Assembly (NCBI GenBank): GCA_015490435.1
Contig: WFXV01000143.1
Coordinates: forward strand, 1-13,170
Source of the DNA: Thermaceae bacterium
GTDB taxonomy: Bacteria; Deinococcota; Deinococci; Deinococcales; Marinithermaceae
Reading direction: 5' to 3'
DNA length: 13,170 nt
The position numbers and the translations under genes are program-made. The stretch's first letter is position 1. The number at the start of each line of letters is the position of its first letter. This document shows positions 13,170 through 13,170 of this stretch, piece by piece. The notes under the pieces are model-generated. The model worked only from the letters and a program-made list of their open reading frames with translations. It had not been told where the DNA came from and made no database searches.

Positions 13170-13170
13170 A

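Larger units (their letters stand above)
13020..13170 (-). mobile_element. end of an insertion sequence (IS3/IS481-like)
   Basis: The right edge holds the 3' end of a transposase gene on the minus strand plus about 9 bp of non-coding terminus. The likely element tip is TGTAGTCGGTCAACACATTT starting near 13020 (TG...CA-type ends are usual for these families); beyond it the rplM promoter begins. The other end and any target duplication are outside the window, so the exact border is inferred. Confidence 0.6.

Overview
The window is a compact, GC-rich (roughly 70%, judged by eye), almost fully coding stretch of a bacterial chromosome. PrmA, RsmE, S9, L13, FBPase II and the sugar-ABC ATPase all read like Thermaceae proteins as I remember them (e.g. 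S9 beginning MEQYYGTGRRK and ending KYGKHKARRAPQYSKR; PrmA beginning MWV; L13 beginning (M)KTYVPK). The most likely source is a thermophile of the Thermus / Oceanithermus / Marinithermus / Meiothermus group; I cannot fix the genus. Several genes have a TAnnnT hexamer 6-8 nt before the start codon and no Shine-Dalgarno sequence. This layout is typical of the leaderless genes common in Deinococcus-Thermus.

Layout. 3-668 (+): 3' part of an AEC-family membrane transporter. 625-3329 (-): operon of an APH-fold kinase, prmA (L11 methyltransferase), rsmE (16S rRNA m3U1498 methyltransferase) and a small lipoprotein. 3354-4484 (+): radical SAM protein, divergent from the kinase across a 24-bp gap that appears to hold two overlapping -10 elements. 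4481-7263 (-): sugar ABC-transporter ATPase (MalK/UgpC type), a histidine kinase overlapping it by 68 bp, and a NarL-type response regulator. 7264-7579: the only long gene-free gap, filled by an AT-richer cluster of alternating inverted heptamer-based repeats. 7580-8554 (-): glpX (class II fructose-1,6-bisphosphatase). 8592-11160 (-): operon of a YtrA-type GntR repressor, ABC ATPase, six-helix permease and a membrane-anchored DUF4097-like protein, led by a strong promoter covered by a triple octamer operator. 11235-12026 (-): uppP (undecaprenyl-diphosphatase). 12086-12903 (-): rplM-rpsI with promoter, structured leader and terminator. 13020-13170 (-): end of an insertion sequence.

Functional reading. 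Four themes sit side by side. (1) Modification of the translation apparatus (prmA, rsmE) and ribosomal proteins L13/S9. (2) Sugar uptake and gluconeogenesis (malK, glpX), with a two-component system translationally tied to the transporter ATPase. (3) Cell-envelope maintenance or stress (uppP plus the GntR-ABC-DUF4097 operon), which recalls YtrA-type antibiotic-sensing modules of Firmicutes. (4) Mobile or repetitive DNA at two gene borders. Nothing here is clearly a new defence or biosynthetic system. The most original signals are the alternating repeat cluster at 7362-7577, the shared-TA divergent -10 pair at 3336-3345, the octamer operator at 11173-11196, and the IS end lying about 5 bp from the rplM -35 box.
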